Positions 10,112 to 21,564 of a stretch of 64,000 bases of DNA are shown one piece after another (the first letter of the stretch is position 1; each line of letters begins with the position of its first letter). A program made the translations under genes and the position numbers. Origin of the DNA: Mesorhabditis belari (lineage: Eukaryota > Nematoda > Chromadorea > Rhabditida > Rhabditidae); assembly GCA_958450365.1 (NCBI GenBank), contig CAUEEP010000737.1, positions 2,965,501 through 3,029,500 on the forward strand, in the 5' to 3' direction. Under the pieces are notes generated by a model. That model was not told where the DNA came from and searched no databases. It saw nothing but the letters and a program-made list of their open reading frames with translations.

Positions 10112-11404
10112 AAAGACTTAAATAAAATATAAAACAAAATCACATTAGCAATCGTAATTTAAAGATCTTGAGAAACAGAAAAAGCAGAAAAAGCCAAGAA
10201 ATGTCACCAACTTTCCGTGGCCATCTGAGCAATTAACGCATTGTAAAAGGCGTCATGAATCACAACCAAATTCCCTCCATCTAACTCGCATGAAGCCTCA
10301 TTCACATCCCAACCATTTCCTGAAAACAATGGTCATGACTTGAGAAATTACCCATTTGATAAAAAAGAAAATTAAAATTAACACTAGCAGCAATCTATAT
10401 AGTAACTGAATAAAATGCAAGCTGTCATAGTTATTGTAAAGTTAAAATAACCACTTTAATTGCTTTACCACTTCACAGAAACATTTCTTTTCGAAAAGAC
10501 AGACTCTAGCCACAATATAAATCAAAATTTAGCCAATTTTGAGCACATAAACTTGTTAGCTTTATGTGGCAGCATCAGAATATTCAGTTTACAAGAAATA
10601 AAACTTAATTGCCGTATTCTCTCTTAATAGTAGTGCACTCTGAGCGTCGCCTAAATTCCTCGAAATCTCGAGAACCGCTTATCAGAACCTATCGATGTGG
10701 GATCGGAAAATGTAGCTGACGATGAGATCTAGTGGGGTATTAGTGTGTTGAGTTTCTGCAAAAGCTTGGAAACCGTAAAATAGGCATCAACTCGGCTCGC
10801 CGGGGTGCACTACTATTAGAGAAAATGCTAAATTTAGCGAAATTGTTTTGGTATTTGGCATTTAGCATTTAGCATTTAGAAAAGTTGCATTGTTAAATGT
10901 TAAACTGCTAAACCCGTTTAGCAAAATTGCTACCTGATAAATTGATAAATGCTAGATGTTTTGGTGGATCTAAATAGTTTAGTGGAAAGCCTCGAAACCG
11001 AATCTGTAATCAGAATCTAGTTGTCGGGGTCAGAACCATGCATGGTGCCCAGCTCGAAATCTTGGCTTCAAGCTCAGGGCCAAAATTCTGAACTCACCTT
11101 ATCCGGTACTGGGAACTTGGCTTTGGCTTGGCTTGGCTTAGTCTGGAAATTAGTGAATCACATTTTTGAGGTGTACAAAAATAATGGCTCGGTCTACTAT
11201 TCGAAGAAATACGGTTATCACGAATTTCCAGACTAGGCCAAGCCAAGTCAAAGCCAAAGCCAAGGCCTGGCCTCTTTCTGATCAATTTAAACAACCTGAA
11301 GTGTGGTTGCTTTTTCTTTTAGTACCCACCAAATCTATATCGAGGATTTCCAACGCATAAGCCCTTGTCTGTGACATATTCATAGCCATTCGGACACTCC
11401 TGAC
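9649..11404 (-). CDS. Secreted C-type lectin domain protein (5' exon not found)
   Basis: Exons (minus): 11330-11404, 10212-10319, 9830-9931, 9649-9758 (stop TAA). Every intron is phase 1, typical of exon-shuffled extracellular domains. One C-type lectin fold is seen: CPNGYEYV start, NGWDVNEASC, GGNLVVIHDAFYNALI, the core W.WSDGSPMDYQKWAQ, the loop GEPANGKECGYM, and the final Cys in DFLCQTSL. Such worm lectins are secreted and many respond to microbes. EPA replaces the sugar-binding EPN, so sugar binding is uncertain. A signal-peptide exon ending in phase 1 is needed upstream and I could not find it between 11405 and 11690. The DOMON gene upstream, on the same strand, offers a phase-1 donor, so a joint transcript is possible but would put a membrane helix in the middle. 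Confidence 0.82.
10618..10824. repeat. Inverted-repeat element in lectin intron
   Basis: Ends of about 20 bp, TCTCTTAATAGTAGTGCACT and TGCACTACTATTAGAGA, enclose 165 bp with no coding capacity. It is MITE-like, and the only copy seen here. Confidence 0.75.
11119..11262. repeat. Imperfect palindrome rich in TTGGC
   Basis: GGCTTTGGCTTGGCTTGGCT then TAGTCTGGAAATT (11119-11150) is repeated inverted at 11224-11262. It is a foldback in the lectin intron. Confidence 0.7.
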
Positions 11405-11568
11405 CTGGAATACTGAACTTCTGACTTTGCAAAAGCAAAAGTCGAATAAATATCGATCTGATAACTGTGATTTTACTATACAAAAAGACTCGATTAGTTC
11501 CGTAGATTTACATTTGCATTACACCATTCACTCACCTTCTGTTTGAGTAACTAGATATAAATTCAAAA

Positions 11569-11637
11569 GCTGAGATTAGGCTTCTGTTCCAGCGGCACTC
11601 ACCAGAAGTGCCGCTGAAACAGAAGCCTAATCTCAGC
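11569..11637. repeat. Compact 31-bp hairpin with 7-nt loop
   Basis: Arms 11569-11599 and 11607-11637 pair over 31 bp with one mismatch; the loop is CACCAGA. The size and shape recall a small-RNA precursor, but a MITE remnant would look the same. It lies between the DOMON and lectin genes. Confidence 0.7.
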
Positions 11638-11687
11638 TCAAGAGTGTATAGCAAAAACTTTGATGCCAGAAAACTCACGTTTGCGAG

Positions 11688-14413
11688 CTACGAAAGTAAA
11701 AGTGTAAATAGATATAAATTCAAAAGTTTACCATTGTAAAAGAAAACTACCAAAGAATATAACAACAAACCAAAGATTCGGCCAATCTTGTACTGCCAAA
11801 TGGTTACTTCTCGGCCTGATTCTGTATGATATATCAATCCTAAACAAACTTTGCAAAGCTTTTCTTCTAAATAACCGTTTTCCGATGTATTTCCTCGAGC
11901 AAAAAGAAAGTATTCCATATCGCCATCTTTATAGTTGTAAATTTCGCTATTGACAATTGGGAGGTTGTTGATTTGTTGTGTGAAGCGGCAAAGAATCTCT
12001 CCATCAATTTCGGAAACACTCACACTTGTCAAAATCATATCGAAATCATTCTGCTAAAAAGGCGCCAAATTATTTCTATCGATTTGGTGATAGCCGTTTT
12101 ATTGTTAAGATTGTTAAGACGTATTTAAACCATTAAGCTACAAATGTTCGGGAAAATCTTTCCAATCTTCACTATTAGGTTGTCAACTAAACAACGGACT
12201 TTTACATCAGAAATTGATTTTACCAATGTTGAATGAAGTACACCATTGGAAAGATCTAGATTTCCTCTATAAAATCGTTGTTAACAATTTGTTAACAATT
12301 TAGAAAACCTTTAGTTTTTCGGGTTTTTCGGGAGTGCAAAGTCGAGTAGGCAAAATTGATGAGAATCGACTTTAGTCAACTTTTGTCAAAGTCAACTTTT
12401 GTTTTTTTGATGGGTACTGACACTAACTTTATAAGCTAAAGAAAAATCAATATCTATTATACTTTTAATGAAATTTCCGATGAGTAAACTCGATGTCAAA
12501 TGGCTTTCAAGACTTTTGTGACTGAAAGTTCATCGAATCTTGATGATTTTTTTTAATATTAAATCTAATTCAGGAATCCAGATACTTAAAAAACATTACT
12601 TACTTAAATGCTAATCATCGTTAAATTTCTAAAAACATTCCTTTGTTTACTCTTTTCGACAATAAACATTGACGAGTCTTAAAACAGGACTTTGTTTTGA
12701 TTATAAAACATAAATTATAATTATAAATTATAAAACAAATTACTAGTTTAGAGAAATTGTTGCTTGTAAAAGGGGAAAGGTTTATTGATAATAGTGAAAT
12801 AGTGAAATAGTGAAATTTTACGTGCTTCCATAAGGTGTCTACTAGACATGGGCATCGGGTCAGGTCGGGTCGAGTCAAAAGTGACCCGCTGACCCGACCC
12901 GGCCGCCAAAACTCGAAAATGAACATGTCTAGTGTCTAGTGTCTAGGGAAAATTCCAATCCAAACCTAATTCCACCTTCGTTTTCTTGACTTTTCTTGGC
13001 TTAATTTAAAATTTACAGATAGAAATCAACATTTTCACCATTCAGATAAAATCTCTGAAGAATCGGACAAGAAACGGTCGAGAAAACAAAGGTGGAATTA
13101 GGTTCGGCTTGGAATTTTGGAATTGGAATTTTTCCCATTTCTAGTGCTCACATCAATTGCACTATGTAGATTTCAATATAAAAAGAAAGCCAGCAAGATT
13201 CACGTGAATTCTACAAGTAGCCTAGAAAAGTAGCCTAGTTAGGCCTTTTCACTTTTTAGTCTTTTTCTTTTTCCAAACCTACCGTCATGTTGGCTATCCG
13301 CGAATTGTAGGGTGGATATTTTTGTGGATTGTACGAAAGTTTTGGGCTCATTCGATCAACTCCTAATGCCGAACATTCCGACACTTTTGATCCCATCTGA
13401 AAGCGGCTAATTGCTTTTTTGTATACTTTTTAAAATAAAGCTTTTACCGAAATACGTTTTAGATTCTTTAGATCTTTAGAACCATTCTTTAGATCTTTAG
13501 AATCATTCTTTAGATCTTTAGATTGGCGCGAAAATATCCGCATATGGGAATGCGCTAATGATACAGATTTTTAAGTACTTTAGGATCGGTTCTTGATGAA
13601 AATTGCTATAATATAAGTTAAAGTGTTTGAAAAGATTAAGGTAATGAAGGTAATCAAATGCATTTTGGCATATGGGATATTTGATACGCGCCCCGCCACC
13701 TTTGCCATTGCCAATCCAACTTTGAGCTCAAATTTCTCGTCATTGGGCTATCGAATTTAAATAGTTTTTGTATCAATCGACAGAGAAAGACTTGGCGCAT
13801 TCAATGATATCAAGAATATTTAAATTGAACACCCCAACACGAAGATATTTGAGCTCAAAGTTAGATTGCTAATGGGAAAAGGGGTGGGGTGCGTTTTCTG
13901 TTTTCAATTTTCAAATTTCTGATAACCTTTTTGGGATCACAAATCGGCAGCGAACACCAATTTTACACTGAAAACAGCAAAAAATCTGACAACGCGACGA
14001 AGATCGATGTTTTAAGCACTAAATAGCAAATGTTTTAAGCAATGATTACCATTTCCTGGTCGGTACTGAAGCCTAGAGCAACATAGCTGTTTGATTGTTG
14101 AAAATTCCTCGTAAGTAGCTCGATGTCCAGATAATAAGTGCCACTTATATTTCGAAACTACATAAACTTTAAGTTATCTTCATAGACGGAAGAAAAAACA
14201 AACGTTTATCGAAGCGACAAAGTCGCATGTGTCCGGATTTTGATTGTAACAAGGTACAATGCATTGCTTCGTTTTCCCACATGTGCTCTTGTCAAATAGT
14301 TCTCCGAAGGATAAAATCTAAAGAGTTTCAAAGGAAAAATGATATAAAATATGATTCAAAATCATTACCAAGCAAGTGAAAAGCGACAAAGCAAAAGAAA
14401 GCGATGACCGCAT
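11688..14413 (-). CDS. DOMON-domain protein with signal peptide and C-terminal helix
   Basis: Exons (minus): 14369-14413, 14204-14317, 14050-14157, 13283-13396, 11688-12053 (stop). All phases are 0 and the product is 248 residues. Exon 1 is a signal peptide (MRSSLSFALSLFTCL). The DOMON fold follows: CGKTKQCIVPC and CDFVASIN, then YYLDIELL, then SYVALGFSTDQEM, then VSEC, then GEILCRFTQQ and EYFLFARG. DOMON domains bind heme or sugars at the cell surface. A hydrophobic segment (IFGLLLYSLVVFF) near the end may be a membrane anchor. The last intron is large and carries foldback elements at 12946-13135 and a GGGTC-rich palindrome at 12845-12905; intron 3 carries one at 13688-13893. Strong on domain, moderate on the final exon. 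Confidence 0.83.
12946..13135. repeat. Foldback element in DOMON intron 4
   Basis: Inverted ends of about 40 bp: GGGAAAATTCCAATCC with CCTAATTCCACCTT, matched at 13089-13135. No coding capacity. Confidence 0.8.
13450..13525. repeat. Tandem TTCTTTAGATCTTTAGAA units
   Basis: Three to four units of about 22 bp in DOMON intron 3. Confidence 0.75.
13688..13893. repeat. Foldback element in DOMON intron 3
   Basis: Inverted arms start GCGCCCCGCCACC and include TTTGAGCTCAAA-type palindromes (13730 and 13848). About 205 bp, MITE-like. Confidence 0.75.
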
Positions 14414-15200
14414 TTCTGAATGCGAGAATTTCCCTTTCCCCTACCGTTTTTATCAAGCCTTTTTATATTTTTTCGTGATTTTTCTTGATAAGAAGAGTAG
14501 AGTAGACAGAGATTCTATGAAATCATAATGGAAAAAGTTTTTTCTCAGGTTTGCTTTTGGTTTTCTTTTGGTTTTCTTTTGGAATTGAAAATAATTGATG
14601 CCCTCGAGCTAAAGGCAAAAATATTGGCATCATCTTTTGAATACCGATTCATTCATCTTTTGAATACCGTTACCAATTCATCTGGATCACGATTCTATTT
14701 TATAATCCGGATAATTCGAAATTCTTCTATTTGGTGATTTTCTGAGTGGTTGATGCAAAATTAAGACAAAAATTTAGCCTTTTTTGACATGCAAATTGTA
14801 GTTTCGAACTAAAACTAGTTTTGTTTTTAATTTCAAATGTTTTTCAGGCACTTTTGTGCGAATGAACCTCTCGAGAAACAATTTCAATCAGACAATTTCA
14901 ATCAGAAAATTTCAATCAGAAAATTTCAATCAGAAAATTTCAATCAGAAAATTTCAATCAGAAAATTTCAATCAGACAATTTCAATCAGACAATTTCAAT
15001 CTTAGCTCCCTCAAAACCAAAAAACCCTTGCTTCAGCAGCTCTTCAATGCCCAAAGCCTTTTCTTTTGTCTCTAAATATTCACTTCCATTCATCGATTCT
15101 TTTAAACATACATTTGAATTTACAAAAATAATTTATTCTTTTCAACTTTTATATAAGAACAATTTATTATAAATCTCTCTTTCCTGTTCAAAAGTCTTCT
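14414..15200. other. Intergenic region with 14-bp minisatellite
   Basis: This lies upstream of the DOMON start and downstream of the thrombospondin-type gene. It contains about nine units of TTTCAATCAGAAAA (14881-15003). Open frames at 14528-14737 and 14837-15172 have no family likeness and the latter is mostly the minisatellite, so I do not call them genes. Confidence 0.55.
14881..15003. repeat. 14-bp minisatellite TTTCAATCAGAMAA
   Basis: About nine near-identical units, with GACAA and GAAAA variants alternating. Confidence 0.92.
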
Positions 15201-18200
15201 TTAACAGGCGCCCGTTCCAAGAACATAACACGCAAAATTGGTGAAGGTGTGCTAAAAAAGGTTTTACTTTTAGGTAAACTTTAAGTTACACATTTTTAAT
15301 CAAATGTTTGTTTTATTATAAATACCCCATGAAAGCGCCAGACTTTATCATTCCCGCAAAGAAACGGAAACATTTCCGGTTTTTTCGTCGAGTCCACCTA
15401 AAAAAAAGGTTTTAAATTTAAATATGACCTTTAAAATTTTAAAAATCTATTTCCTAGTTCCTAGAATATTTCTGTTTTTGTTAGTCAAGAGGTTGTAGAG
15501 AAAAAAATTTTCAACAAACATACATTTGGACATTGTTGTGCTTGTGCAACGGCTCCAGACCCATCATTCACTTGAAAGCCCATCTGAAGAAAAAGTTTCC
15601 TTTTTATTTTAACAATAAAACTTTGCCTACATTATCTCCTGCATTTCGCGAGCAATCCCAATCGGCCACCATGCAACAGTTAGTGACATTGATGCTGTAA
15701 AAGGGGATAGACAAAGTGTATTCCCGTAAATACTTTAATAGTACCCCACCGCCCTCGTACAGTCGCGTAGTCGCAAAAGTTTTTTCGTATTTCATTTTTT
15801 CAAAGCGCCCGTACTTTAAAAAAATACGTCTTTGGTATCAAAAAATAGCCCTGAATTTCAGCTATTTTTTGATACCAAAGCCCGCATTGTAGCATAAACC
15901 AGTGTCGAGAAAAACTCGTTCAAAGCTAGACTATGCAACACTCCGCACCGTCATTATGGGCGGAGGGGTACTATTCAAGTATTTACGGTAGGTTTAAAAA
16001 GTCTTCACCCTTTCTTAGATTGCTAATCAGCGTAGAATCAATATATTTAAATGAAATTTTAAACAGATTATTCTTTAAAATCTGACAAGCTTAATGCCAA
16101 AGTTATAAAGTTATTCGGCGATGAACGATCAAGTTATAGTTATAGCAAGTTACAACAAGTTATAGCAAGTTATAGACCAAATTATAACAAAAGTTTAACC
16201 CTCTTGAAAAATCAAATAAACTTCGCTAAGAGTTTTTGAAACTTTTTTAGAAACTATCTTACATTATTTTATTGTATTGTTTCCTCATGTGCTCGTATTT
16301 TTGAATTTAACACTAGTGATAAAAAATTGCTCTCGTAAAGTCTTTTGGCTATAACTTGGTCGTTAATCGCCGAATAACTTTATAGCTTTGACATTAAGCT
16401 TGTAAGATTTTAAAGAATAATCTGCTTAAAATTTCATTTAAATACATTGATTCTACGCTGAGATATTATCAATCTAAGGGTCAAGACTTTGTTTACAACC
16501 TGGAAAAAGTTGGAAAAAGAAACAAGGAATTGTTTTAAATCATTTTTCCAGCAATTTTTTTATTCAACCTTTTATAGTATAAAGCATCCACTTACGAGTA
16601 GGTGTAGGTCATTTGTCCAACCGGATATGGAGCCAGAGGATTCGGCTTAAAGAAGGCCGGCAGGCTGCCACACTGTTGGCAAGCTAGGAGGTTTTAAAAT
16701 GATCAAACAATGAAAATGTTTGCGAACCTCTTGTCACATTCGGATTGCATGCTTTTTTCGTTGTGGGTGGGACTGTTGTCGTCGAGGTGGTCGGGGCTTC
16801 TGTTGTGTCGAGCTCTGTGGTCGTTGTTGTCGTTGTTGTCGTTGTTGTCGTTGTTGTCGTTGTTGTCGTTGTTGTCGTCGTTGTCGTTGTAGTTGTCGTT
16901 CTATTGTTGGGTTGGTGAATTGAAAACTGCGGGCTATTGTCATATGTGACAGTTTGGGCACTTTCTTCATAAGAAACCCATTTCGGTGTCAATGGAAAAG
17001 TTGTAGAGAATCAAAAATCAAGCTTATATCCAAATTTTCAGAACGATTCAAAAACTGGTTTTGAAGAAATGCCAAATTTACCAATTTTCACAAAACTTGC
17101 ATTTTAAGCGAAACTACTAAGTGTATCTTTTTGAAAATTTGGCTATAAGCCTCATTTTTGATTCTCTACAACTTTTCTATTGACACCAAAATGGGTTTCT
17201 TTTGAAGAAAGTGCTCAAACTGGGACATCTCCAGCTCTCGATTTTTGAGTCTCACACTTGTCTCACACACAAACCAAAATCCTACTACGAAAGAGGAATC
17301 CACAAATTGCCTGTAAAATGGGCAGAAGTCGTCAATAATAATGGAAATTATTTGGAATGAATTCATGGTTTTATGTTGAATAAATTTTAGTTCAAAGTCA
17401 GTTTTCAATTCACCAACCCAATAGAATCTCGTAAAGATGCATAAAACATCTTAAATAATTATCAAACTTTTACATAAAGAAAAATGTTTTGAAAGTTTTG
17501 AGAAACTTACGTAGTAGTCGTGGTAGTGGTCGTGGTAGTGGTTGTCTTAAATATTTCAATTTTTCTACCTTTTAATTGCAAGCAAACACTTTTTGTCGTG
17601 CTGATTAAGTACTCACCGAAGTCGTAGTGGTTTTCTTAGTAGTCGTTGTTGCTTTTTTTGTGGTTTTAATGGTTGTCTTGGCAGTGGTTTTTATCGTAGT
17701 TTTCTTTGTGGTGGCTTTCGTTGTTGGTTTGGTCGTCGTTTTGGTCGTTGTCTTTTTTGTAGTCGTAGTCGGAGCAATGGTTGTCTAAAGGCAGACCTAG
17801 AAAACTGGTGATGGCTATCATACATACCGTTGGACAGGCTGGCAATGCATAGACGGGATCTGGGGGCAGTTGTTGCCCACATTGAGTTTGGTTTGTCGAA
17901 ACGTTGATGACGAGGGTTTCGTTATTGCAACAAGTTGAGCCATCACAAGGGGTCGTCGGACAAGCAATCATTTGAGAAGATGCTCCACTAAATGGATTGT
18001 AAAAAGTCGCGCAAATGAACGTAAAACTAGCTTGGTCTAAACTTGATGGAAATAATGTAAAATTGTTTTAATTCTGCTTTGATTACCTTACAAATGCAAT
18101 AATGCAAATGTACCAAATGCAAATGTGCAAATGCAATAATGCAAATGGAATATTTAGTGCCCACCTGCAAGCACAGCCATAACTTGTCGATTTGCAGGTT

Positions 18201-20131
18201 CGAGTCTGGTTTACCGTCCCACAGAGGCCACATGTGGCTGAACAAGTGCCCGTCGAGCTCCACGCGGACCAAATGCCGCCCGGTGGACACGGACAAGTGT
18301 TCAAAACTTCTGTGTTTCCGATTTATCAAAAAGAACTTTGAAAAACTGACTGTTGACTGTACAATTTGGGGCCACGTAGTCACCAGTTTCAGCACTATTT
18401 GTGATGTTTCCACAGACGTATCTCTTCAGCACTTGATTCGGATACTAAATTTCAAACGGTTTCTTTGCTAAAAGCTTTTTTTAAGGAACCTTTACATACG
18501 GACTCTTGCAGGTGTCCCTCGGAAAAGGACAAGGCGAGTCTCCACAAGGTTCCGATCGAGAGTAGTTTCCACTGAATTGAGGTATGCTTTACTGGTGTTT
18601 TCAGTGATCCTTACGTGCACGGGCATCCGAATTTCCACGAGGTGCAAGTTCTTTTCTGAACCTGCGTTCCGAAGAGGCCGCAAGTGTCCGAGCACAAAGT
18701 GTAATTCGACCAGTCCGACCAGACACCGCCAGCTGGACAGGTGGTACAATTTGTGACGGCATGCACAGAAGCCACTAAAGGTCAGGCAGTGTTTAGGGCA
18801 AGAACAGTTTAGTGTACAGGGTGCGTCACAATTATGGGCTCAACTAGGCTTTTCAGTATACAGGATGCGTCACAGTTATAGACCCAGATAAATCAGTCGA
18901 TATTAACCGAAAAACAAGTCACCCAAAGATAACAACAGACGTGGGCGGAAGGCGTCAACTGTGGCACGCAAGTAGGCAACATCAAGCTCGTACCATGCGT
19001 TAAGGAGCGCTTTCTTTAACGAGTCAACTGTTCGATGTGGTTTAGCACACACCTTAGCTTCTAAGATTGTCCAGACTGAAAAATCAAGCGGATTAAAATG
19101 CGGCGAGCTTGGATGCCACTCGTTGAATGAGATGAAGTCGGGTAGGTTCTGCTCACTCCTGAACTATTCGAGACTGGAGCCGAGCCACGTGCTGAAATAC
19201 CCACTACGTTGTCCAAAATGGTTGGCCCAGGGAAAACGTCTTGTTGCAAATAGTGATTTACCTTGACTCTTGCACGAAAGGGTCTTTCCATTGACGGATT
19301 TGTAAAGACTGAAGCTGGATGAAGAACGCGCGATTTGTGTGGGTTGGAAATGGCATAAATTCGGTCATTCTGCTTGTTTAGCACTTGTTCAACGTTGAAT
19401 AATTTTTCATCTGAGGACAAAATATCACAACAGCTACGTTGGTTGAATCGCCTGAGAAGGCCCTCACATCGTTCTTTTCTTTTTGGCAGCTTTGGTGAGT
19501 CCTTAACATTTGTTCTTTTTGAAAGCTTTCATCTTGAGTTCGCGCCGCACAATTCGACGCAAAGAAGGCACAGAAATTCCTATTTTGCGTGACATGATCG
19601 TTCCGGGTTAGGACCCAACCTCCCTCGCATTTTTTTGATGTTGGACTGAATCCCTACAGAACGCCGTTTTCCTCGACCAGCTCTATCAACATTTGTTCCC
19701 AATTCCTTGAAGTGTTTAATCGTCTTGTTCATGAGCTGTGTAGAAACCAAATTTTGAGAAATTGCACGTGTCAAAAAGCCCCCATTGATGCAACGCTATG
19801 ATCAAGTTCCGATAAATATTCGGAACATCTCCAAAAAACACTATAGAATCTTAGAAATGATATCAAATAACAAGGGTAAACATGAAAAAAGTAAAAGATA
19901 TAAAAGAACATGTTATATGTGGCACCAAATGGTCATAGATAAAGCTGGCACCCCTAGGCCCATAATTATATCGCACTCTGTACAAGCTGATCTACATATT
20001 TAGGCTACTTAATCAAAATCTCAACTTTTCAACAATGCATGACAAGGAATAGTTAACAATTTAGTTAAGCTATACGAAAACTTCAAAAACTCACCGCTAA
20101 TGACGAGGAAAATCCCAAGTTGACGGATCAT
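15201..20131 (-). CDS. Secreted thrombospondin type 1 repeat protein with Thr-rich stalk
   Basis: Fourteen exons (minus): 20095-20131, 18615-18774, 18496-18571, 18351-18444, 18165-18306, 17828-18026, 17617-17784, 17511-17545, 16728-16900, 16596-16683, 15622-15694, 15524-15583, 15326-15397, 15201-15251. All phases agree; 475 residues. Order: signal peptide (MIRQLGIFLVIS), TSP1 repeat 1 (GGVWSDWSNYTLCSDTCG), TSP1 repeat 2 (GGIWSAWSSTGTCSATCG), each followed by a Cys-rich segment, then an almost pure Thr/Lys mucin-like stalk (exons 7-9), then a Cys-rich C-terminal domain ending FTNFACYVLGTGAC. It is probably extracellular and O-glycosylated, perhaps cuticle or matrix. Exon 9 begins exactly where MITE family 3 copy b ends, so the acceptor (CAATAG) lies at the MITE border. 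Intron 1 holds a Tc1-like relic. Confidence 0.88.
15722..15991. repeat. MITE family 1, copy b
   Basis: The same ends and interior as 2227-2498, in the same orientation (CCCGCATTGTAGCATAAA and AAAACTCGTTCAAAGC shared). It lies in intron 10 of the thrombospondin-type gene. Confidence 0.9.
16016..16478. repeat. Foldback element with 120-bp arms
   Basis: Left arm 16016-16133 and right arm 16350-16478 are inverted (shared ATCAGCGTAGAATCAAT, TTATTCGGCGAT). The centre has TTATAGCAAG microrepeats. It is in the same intron as MITE family 1 copy b. Confidence 0.82.
16812..16900. repeat. Coding GTTGTC hexamer repeat (poly-Thr)
   Basis: Runs of GTTGTC/GTCGTT encode about 24 consecutive Thr in exon 9 of the gene on the minus strand. 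This is slippage-prone, so length may vary between strains. Confidence 0.88.
16902..17424. repeat. MITE family 3, copy b
   Basis: Inverted relative to copy a (7375-7899), with ends TATTGTTGGGTTGGTGAATT and AATTCACCAACCCAATA. It fills most of intron 8 of the thrombospondin-type gene. Confidence 0.9.
18815..19982 (-). mobile_element. Tc1-like element, degenerate
   Basis: The ends, TACAGGGTGCGTCACAATTA (18815) and its inverse reaching CTCTGTA (19982), are bordered by TA. A second copy of the left end starts at 18858 (TATACAGGATGCGTCACAG), so the left terminus is duplicated in tandem. The element lies in intron 1 of the thrombospondin-type gene. Confidence 0.82.
18940..19815 (-). pseudogene. Decayed Tc1-like transposase
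   Basis: Pieces in shifting frames on the minus strand: IGISVPSLRRIVRREL (DNA-binding part), SSDEKLFNVEQVLNKQNDR (first catalytic region), LDNVVG, SSPHFNPLDFSVWTILEAK (third catalytic region) and LRATVDAFRPRL (C-terminus). Several stops and frameshifts; not functional. Confidence 0.82.
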
Positions 20132-20870
20132 TTTCGAGAGTTAAAGTGTCTCGTTTAAAGTGATCTCTTCGCTTTCTCGACTTCATTTTATACGGTCAAT
20201 TTCAATTGAATCGCATCAAATGACCGATCACCTAGCACAGTCTATTGTCCGATTAGCAAAAGCTAACAAGTGTAAGTGGGGACAATGCCCTGCACACCCA
20301 CACTAACCATACAAATTGAAATTTTCACTATTGTGTGTAGCTGTTTTCGCGTGGATCGGTCAATGGCGACGTCACGGGCTTTTAGCCTGGACTAAGCGTT
20401 TTTTTTTTTGAGTCCTACGTGCTATTTGTTCATCGAAAAGCACCGTCCGGTTCACTTTTTTGTCTACTAGAAAAATATATTGTAAAAAAACAAAACTCGA
20501 GTGTATTTTTGAAAGTTCATTAAAGTGTTCATTAAAAATTTTTTTAAATCTGCTCGAAAGGTTTGCAAAATGATATCGATTTTCGCATTTTGCATAAAAT
20601 TCTGTTCAAAATGAGCTCATGCACACAAAATACAAACCAGAGAACGAGTTTTGTAACGGCCCAGAAGATGAGCCTTGCTTTCGTTGTTTTCATTCAACTC
20701 CCCAAACCCAAATGAAGACCAAAACTAACTGTAAAGTTAGTTTTGGTCTTCATTGTGATCGTGCTACGAAAAGTTCCGGATTCTCCACTTGGCTTCCAAA
20801 TGAAAATAGATTGCTTTAGATGAAATAGATGCAATAGAAAATAGATGAAAATAGATTGCTTTCTCATTTC
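20132..20870. other. Upstream region of the thrombospondin-type gene
   Basis: No gene seen. The likely promoter of the minus-strand gene is in 20132-20400. A perfect 19-bp hairpin with loop TGTAAA is at 20711-20754 (AATGAAGACCAAAACTAAC and its inverse). Confidence 0.5.
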
Positions 20871-20872
20871 AA

Positions 20873-21277
20873 GGGGGTGGGACAAATGCGACTTTTTTTT
20901 GCGCACCTGGACATTTGCGCACCTTTTTTTTGCTGGAAAAGGCCTTAGGAAAGGTCGTAGAGCTTCAAAAATGCTTTCATACAACGGAATCGTATGCGTA
21001 GATTCCGAATTTCGACAAATCAGATCTCGCTGACACGTCAAATTTGAGCTAAAATGCAAAAACTGCGGAAAAGCGTTAAGTTGCGTAGTTTTTGCCTTTT
21101 AGTCCAAATTTGACGTGTCAGCGAGGTCTGATTTGTCGAAATTCGGAATGTACGCATACGATTCCCTTCTATGGAAATATTTTCGAAGCTCTACGGCCTT
21201 GCCTAAGGCCTTTTCCAGCAAAAAAAAGGTGCGCAAATGTCCAGGTGCGCAAAAAAAGTCGCATTTGTCCCACCCCT
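20873..21277. repeat. Foldback MITE family 4, copy a
   Basis: A near-perfect palindrome of about 400 bp with ends GGGGGTGGGACAAATGCGAC. The arms meet near 21065. Copy b is at 41855-42268. Open frames inside are mirror artefacts. Confidence 0.93.
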
Positions 21278-21564
21278 CATTTCAACACAAAATTTATCGT
21301 GTAAAAAAATACTTTCAATTAATTCAACAAAAAAAAAATGATTTGAAAACGAAAAAGAAACGACGACGCGGCGCTCCCATCGACTACCTCCAAATGGCGA
21401 CGACGTCAATTGGAATGCTTTATTACCTATTTAATATTTAATTCTGGTAAATTACCTATTTAATTATGGTAAATTACCTATTTAATTCTTGTGAATTACA
21501 AACTTTTACAGCCATATTTAGGTTAAAAAAAGCTGAAAATATAAAACATTTATTGCTTTGCATT

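Noticed and set aside
18139..18471. 110-residue plus-strand open frame
   Set aside because: Antisense shadow of the TSP1 exons, which have matching splice sites and family motifs on the minus strand.
20694..21441. Several open frames on both strands around 20.7-21.4 kb
   Set aside because: They mirror each other because they lie in a palindromic MITE; the same frames occur at 42080-42280.
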